The notes beneath the pieces are model-generated. The model saw only the letters and a program-made list of their open reading frames with translations, made no database searches and was not told the origin of the DNA. The translations under genes and the position numbers were made by a program. Below are positions 52,449 through 56,178 of a stretch of 56,178 bases of DNA, piece after piece. This stretch comes from Bryobacterales bacterium (GTDB lineage: Bacteria > Acidobacteriota > Terriglobia > Bryobacterales > Bryobacteraceae). Position 1 is the stretch's first letter. Each line of letters opens with the position of its first letter. The stretch is taken from NCBI GenBank assembly GCA_016789785.1, contig JAEUQE010000022.1, positions 1-56,178 on the forward strand. Reading direction: 5' to 3'.

Positions 52449-55319
52449 ATGACAACCGCCTCGCCCGCCCCTGGTGAAGTCGCCAGGCAACTGGAGAAAA
52501 TCCTTGCCCACTCCCTGTTCGCGAAATCGCAGCGTCTGGCGGAATTTCTTCGGTTCATCGTCCAGGCGACGCTCGATGGTCACACGGGCGACCTCAAGGA
52601 ATACACAATAGGCGTGGAGGTTTTTGGACGCTCCGGCGGCTACAGTCCGCAGCAGGAACCTGTTGTCCGCATCATGGCCGGGCGGCTGCGCGCGAGGCTG
52701 GCGGAGTACTATCTCGGGCCCGGAGCGGCGGACCCGGTTGAGATTGAACTTGCGCGCGGAGGCTACGTCCCGCGATTCCGTTCCCGGGAACGCGAACCGG
52801 CTTCCGTCCAGCGTCCTTCTCCTTTCCAGCGAACTACTCTTGTCGGCCGCCATAGCGAGCGGTTGCGGCTGGATCACGCCTTCAGTTCCCTGTCTGGAGG
52901 CGGCTCCGTGGTCACGGTGACGGGCGATGCCGGTATGGGCAAGACCTCTTTCGTCGAGGAGTTCCTTGGCGCTCTCCGTCCCGGTTCTGGTTTGGTGATC
53001 GGCCGCGGTTGCTGTTCCGAAAGGCTGGCGGATTCGGATGCGTTTGCTCCGATCCTGGAAGTTCTTGATGGATTTCGCGGGGCGGGCGGCTCGGCTTTGC
53101 ACGCCCTTCAGTCCCTGGCTCCCTCCTGGTACGCGCAAATCACTTCTCCCGAAAAATCCCGGCCGCAATCGCACGAGCGGATGCGCCGGGAGTTCGTCGC
53201 CTGTTTGCGGGAACTTGCGCGGACCTCTCGCGTGATCTTGTTCTTTGACGACCTCCACTGGGCCGATGCTTCCACCTGCGATCTGCTCGCCTATCTCGGA
53301 CAGCGCCTGCGGGACAGCCCGATCCTCATCCTCGCCACTTTCCGTCCTGGGGCCATCCTTGCCTCCGGGCACCCGTTCCTGCCCGCGAAGCTAAGCCTTG
53401 AGCGTTCGGGCCGGTGTGAGAACGTGGCTCTTCCGCTGCTCAGCCAATCCGACGTGAATGCCTATCTCGATGGGCGCTTTCCGGGTCATGGATTCCCGCG
53501 GGAGTTTGCTACCACCGTTCGGGAGCGAACCGAGGGGCACCCTATGTTTCTGACGGACCTCTCCCGCCACCTGGTCGACACAGGAGTTCTCTCGCAGCAA
53601 GACGGCCAGTGGCGATTGGTGCGAAGCCTTGCCGACGTCCGTGGCGCAATCCCAGCGGGTACCCACGCAATGATTGGGACCGATCTTGCGGGCCTCGGCG
53701 CCGTGTCGCGCGACATCCTGCTCTGTGGCGCTGTTCAGGGGATGGAATTCGACTCGGCCGTCGTCGCCCAGGTATTGGACATCGATCCGGCGGTTGTAGA
53801 GGACGAACTGCGGTCACTGTCCGGGGTGCGCCGCCTGGTGACTGAGATTCAGGTGGACGATCGCCCGGACCGGCCTTTGTCCGTGAGGTTTCGTTTCCTC
53901 CACATCTATTATCAGAACGCTCTCTACGATGCGCTGACGCCGTCCCGCCGCGCGGCGATGAGCCGTGCGGTCGCCAGTGCCCTCGAAAACCTCGCCGGCA
54001 CAGCTTCTCCCGCCCTGTCGCGTCAACTGGCGGTGCTCTATGAGAATGGCCGCGATCATGCGCGGGCCGCCGCCGAGTTTCTCAACGCGGCACGCAATGC
54101 CGCCCGGGTGTTTGCCTATCCGGAGACGGTGCTGCTCTGCGAACGTGGCATACGCTCGATGGCAGCCTTGGCGGAGTCGTCAGAACGTGACGGGCAGGAA
54201 CTGGCGTACCGGCTCACTCTCGGAATGGCCTACATGTCCACGCGAGGCTACGCCGCGCCGGAAGTGGAAAGCACCTACCGTCGCGCCCGCGAACTCTGCA
54301 TCCAACGGAACGAAGGGCGGCGTCTGGTGCCAGTGCTCTGGGCCATCCATACCTGCGTGACCAACGCGGGCAACCTCATCGAAGCGCTGCCCGTTGCCCT
54401 GGAGATGCTCGATGTTGCAACCGCCCTCGACGACCGGGATCCACTCGTCCAAGCCCTGCACGCCGTGGCAACCACGTACGCATTCATGGGCCGGATTGCC
54501 GATGCCCGTGCGGCTTTCGATCGAATCCTCGAAGTCTCGCCAGTTGATCAACATCAGTTCCGCGGGTCGCTTTACGTTCTCGACCCCCTGGTCACCTCGC
54601 TCAGCATGTCCGGCCGCCTGCTCACCCTGGCGGCGGCAACAGATCTGGGGATGGCAAGGGCCAGACAGGCCGTCGCGCTCTCCGGCCGTCTCGGCCATCC
54701 TCAAAGTACGGTTTACGCGGAATTTTGGATCGGTTGGATCCACCATGCCATTGGGGAATATGCCGCCGCTCGTGAGCATCTCGAATCAGCCATGGGCGCG
54801 GCCCGGGAACATGGCCTCCCATTGTTGGTGGAATGGAGCCGGGTGGTGCGAGGATCGGTGCTGGCGCACTTGGGCCGTTCCGACGAGGGGATCCAGGAGA
54901 TACGAAAAAGCATGGAGCGCCAGGACTCCATGGGCGCCAAACTCGAACGGCCTTACTGCCTGACCCTACTCGCGGAAGCCCTGCTTCCCACTGCGCCCGA
55001 GGAATCGCTTTCGCTCTGCATGCAGGCCGTCGAAATCGCCGGCGCGACGCACGCTCACGACTTCCGGCCCGAGACGCGGCGTATTCGTGCCGAAGCACTC
55101 TGCGCGCTGGGACGATCCGGTGAGTGTGCCGCCGAGTTTGAGGCAGGTCTCATGGAAGCACGCAGGGACGGCTCCGTGCTCCTCGAACAGCGCCTTCTTC
55201 GGAGCTATTCCCGGTGCCGCAGCGCTCCCGTCGTAGTTCGCCGCGAAGCGCTTTCGCTTCCGCCTCCGCCCGCAACTGCGCTTGCGGTTTCCCGTAGATG
55301 TCCCTCGTCTGAAAACTGA
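52449..55319 (+). CDS. STAND-type ATPase regulator with N-terminal winged-helix-like domain
   Basis: 956 residues, cytoplasmic. Residues 10-112 (LEKILAHSLFAKSQRLAEFLRFIVQATLDG, VVRIMAGRLRARLAEYY, VEIELARGGYVPRF) form the winged-helix-like DNA-binding domain common in acidobacterial regulators of this build. An AAA/STAND ATPase follows, with Walker A GDAGMGKTS at 159-167, Walker B ILFFDDLHWAD and sensor-like QLRRSD-type regions to about 500. The last 450 residues are TPR-like helical repeats (FAYPETVLLCERGIRSMAALAE, AREHLESAMGAAREHG). There is no C-terminal LuxR helix-turn-helix as in MalT, so the N-terminal domain must bind DNA. The ATG at 52449 was chosen by fold start. Ligand and targets unknown. 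Confidence 0.8.
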   Translation: MTTASPAPGEVARQLEKILAHSLFAKSQRLAEFLRFIVQATLDGHTGDLKEYTIGVEVFGRSGGYSPQQEPVVRIMAGRLRARLAEYYLGPGAADPVEIELARGGYVPRFRSREREPASVQRPSPFQRTTLVGRHSERLRLDHAFSSLSGGGSVVTVTGDAGMGKTSFVEEFLGALRPGSGLVIGRGCCSERLADSDAFAPILEVLDGFRGAGGSALHALQSLAPSWYAQITSPEKSRPQSHERMRREFVACLRELARTSRVILFFDDLHWADASTCDLLAYLGQRLRDSPILILATFRPGAILASGHPFLPAKLSLERSGRCENVALPLLSQSDVNAYLDGRFPGHGFPREFATTVRERTEGHPMFLTDLSRHLVDTGVLSQQDGQWRLVRSLADVRGAIPAGTHAMIGTDLAGLGAVSRDILLCGAVQGMEFDSAVVAQVLDIDPAVVEDELRSLSGVRRLVTEIQVDDRPDRPLSVRFRFLHIYYQNALYDALTPSRRAAMSRAVASALENLAGTASPALSRQLAVLYENGRDHARAAAEFLNAARNAARVFAYPETVLLCERGIRSMAALAESSERDGQELAYRLTLGMAYMSTRGYAAPEVESTYRRARELCIQRNEGRRLVPVLWAIHTCVTNAGNLIEALPVALEMLDVATALDDRDPLVQALHAVATTYAFMGRIADARAAFDRILEVSPVDQHQFRGSLYVLDPLVTSLSMSGRLLTLAAATDLGMARARQAVALSGRLGHPQSTVYAEFWIGWIHHAIGEYAAAREHLESAMGAAREHGLPLLVEWSRVVRGSVLAHLGRSDEGIQEIRKSMERQDSMGAKLERPYCLTLLAEALLPTAPEESLSLCMQAVEIAGATHAHDFRPETRRIRAEALCALGRSGECAAEFEAGLMEARRDGSVLLEQRLLRSYSRCRSAPVVVRREALSLPPPPATALAVSRRCPSSEN

Positions 55320-55474
55320 CCATCCTGGCGCGCCCGCGCGTGGAGCCAGCCGCGGCTACTTTGAAACAGCCTTCAGACTACCGGCGGCGATTCCCTGGTG
55401 ACCCGGCGGCGCACCGCTCCGGCAGGTGCGCCCTTCCACCGTGCGCCTATCATCGCGCCCTGCCTGCCCCTGCG

Positions 55475-55489
55475 AAGTTACCGTAACTT
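55475..55489. promoter_or_regulatory. 15-bp palindrome upstream of the DM9 gene
   Basis: AAGTTAC-C-GTAACTT: perfect 7-base arms, one central base, about 77 bases before the GTG at 55566. An operator is plausible; the upstream STAND regulator is one candidate for binding it. Confidence 0.4.
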
Positions 55490-55565
55490 ACTCCCAGTGC
55501 AAGGCTGTTTCAGGGCATAGTAGAGGATCACTGAAATTCGCAAAGAAATGCCGGGGTAGGAAGAC

Positions 55566-56178
55566 GTGTCCGTACTCATTCCATACACAGGCCGGGATGC
55601 CGTGATCCGTGCCGGAACATCCGCGATCGAGCCGCGCCAGCGGTTGCGTCTCCCGTTCGCGGCCTTCGCTCTCCTTGCGATGTCGATACCCATGTGGGCG
55701 CAATCCGAGATCCAGGCGCTGTGGGTTGGGACAAACAGCGGAGCCGGGATGCCGCAAGGCGCGATTGTGGGCGGTAGAGACCGGGACGGCGTCACGCCTC
55801 TGTATCTGTGCCGGGTGGCCGTTCAACAGGACGAATACCTTCTGGGAAAGGCAGCGGCCAGCGGAGTGTGCTGGGTACCAGAAAACGGGCTGGTGCAGCC
55901 ATATGGATCGTACGAGGTGTTAACCGGCGAGTCCCTCCATTGGGTGCCGGCTACCAGCGTGATTCAGGGTGCTTTCAGTTCGCCTTATAACCAGGGCCAA
56001 GCCTACATCTGCCGCGGGCGTCCACCAGTCGGCGTGGTGCCCGACAACGGGACCGGGCTGCACCCTGGCATGCTTTATTCCAACGGCACCTGCGAGATCG
56101 CCTATGGCAACTCCGTATACCGGCCCGTGAATTTCGAGGTCCTCAGGAATCCTTGGGTAAGAGTTCAGAGTCTGTACA
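55566..56178 (+). CDS. Partial secreted DM9/DUF3421-repeat protein, cut by window end
   Basis: 204 residues are visible and the frame is still open at the window edge. After an N-terminal signal peptide (residues about 26-46, FAAFALLAMSIPMWAQ) comes a DM9 repeat: GAIVGGRDRDGVTPLYLCRV, then LLGKAAASGVCWVPENG and YGSYEVLTG. A second follows: GQAYICRGRPPVGVVPDNGTGLHPG (split), YSNGTCEIAYGN, and FEVL. These repeats occur in secreted lectin-like and natterin-type proteins. The start is taken as GTG at 55566 with AGGAAG upstream. No other in-frame start has a better site. A mannose-binding lectin role is a family-based guess. Confidence 0.7.
   Translation, partial: MSVLIPYTGRDAVIRAGTSAIEPRQRLRLPFAAFALLAMSIPMWAQSEIQALWVGTNSGAGMPQGAIVGGRDRDGVTPLYLCRVAVQQDEYLLGKAAASGVCWVPENGLVQPYGSYEVLTGESLHWVPATSVIQGAFSSPYNQGQAYICRGRPPVGVVPDNGTGLHPGMLYSNGTCEIAYGNSVYRPVNFEVLRNPWVRVQSLY

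Noticed and set aside
54394..54963. 189-codon frame inside the STAND gene
   Set aside because: Same-strand shifted frame; the TPR-coding frame is continuous.

Overview
The window reads as a chromosomal segment of an Acidobacteriota bacterium, most likely of the Bryobacterales/Solibacter group. This is inferred from gene content: an Oar-like TonB-dependent receptor with a carboxypeptidase-regulatory plug extension, a PadR regulator overlapping an ADOP-type (acidobacterial duplicated orphan) permease, a 'VWFA-related acidobacterial' protein, an SBBP-propeller/BACON/SLH exoprotein, many secreted sugar- and amidohydrolase-like enzymes with Tat-like leaders, and high G+C. No rRNA, tRNA, CRISPR array or intact insertion sequence was found.

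Layout. 1-4051 (minus): housekeeping run tilS - ftsH - HAD phosphatase. 4165-14170: cell-surface block with a secreted beta-helix protein, a propeller/SLH protein and a large TonB receptor that diverge from a palindromic intergenic region, and a VWA-like protein. 14353-21428: padR-ADOP permease pair with a palindromic operator candidate, an orphan CpaE/TadZ-like ATPase, apaG, a secreted HExxH protein and a mannonate dehydratase homologue. 21454-22966: a VapBC-like toxin-antitoxin pair sandwiched between two small paralogous proteins of unknown function. 22996-28754: two overlapping amidohydrolase-fold genes (one lacking the metal ligands), a carboxypeptidase-regulatory-domain exoprotein, a cupin, a cut-down PaaK-like protein and a glycosyltransferase. 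29180-33258: a tight operon of four mutually similar proteins (five copies of one fold by eye, DUF2589-like) followed by a secreted propeller protein; this is the least explained system here. 33284-40629: secreted Gly/Phe-rich protein, AraC-GyrI regulator, di-haem PQQ dehydrogenase, CBM9-like protein and sialidase-like protein.

40630-43756 (minus) is an operon aroF - membrane-anchored unknown - PfkB kinase. In front of it lies a complete transcription attenuator: a consensus promoter, a 17-residue leader peptide [17 protein letters not shown] with eight aromatic residues, an antiterminator strand that begins inside the leader stop codon, and an intrinsic terminator. This is the clearest regulatory discovery in the window.

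43753-45688 is a scar region: the C-terminal remnant of a transposase, two pairs of 15-bp tandem repeats bracketing a serine-hydrolase-like gene, two promoters with identical hexamers, and an enolase-superfamily pseudogene with an internal deletion. 45694-56178: udk-like kinase - DUF72 - SurA/PpiC lipoprotein (minus), a 1237-residue choice-of-anchor/VWA exoprotein, a STAND-type ATPase regulator, and a DM9/DUF3421 protein cut by the window end.
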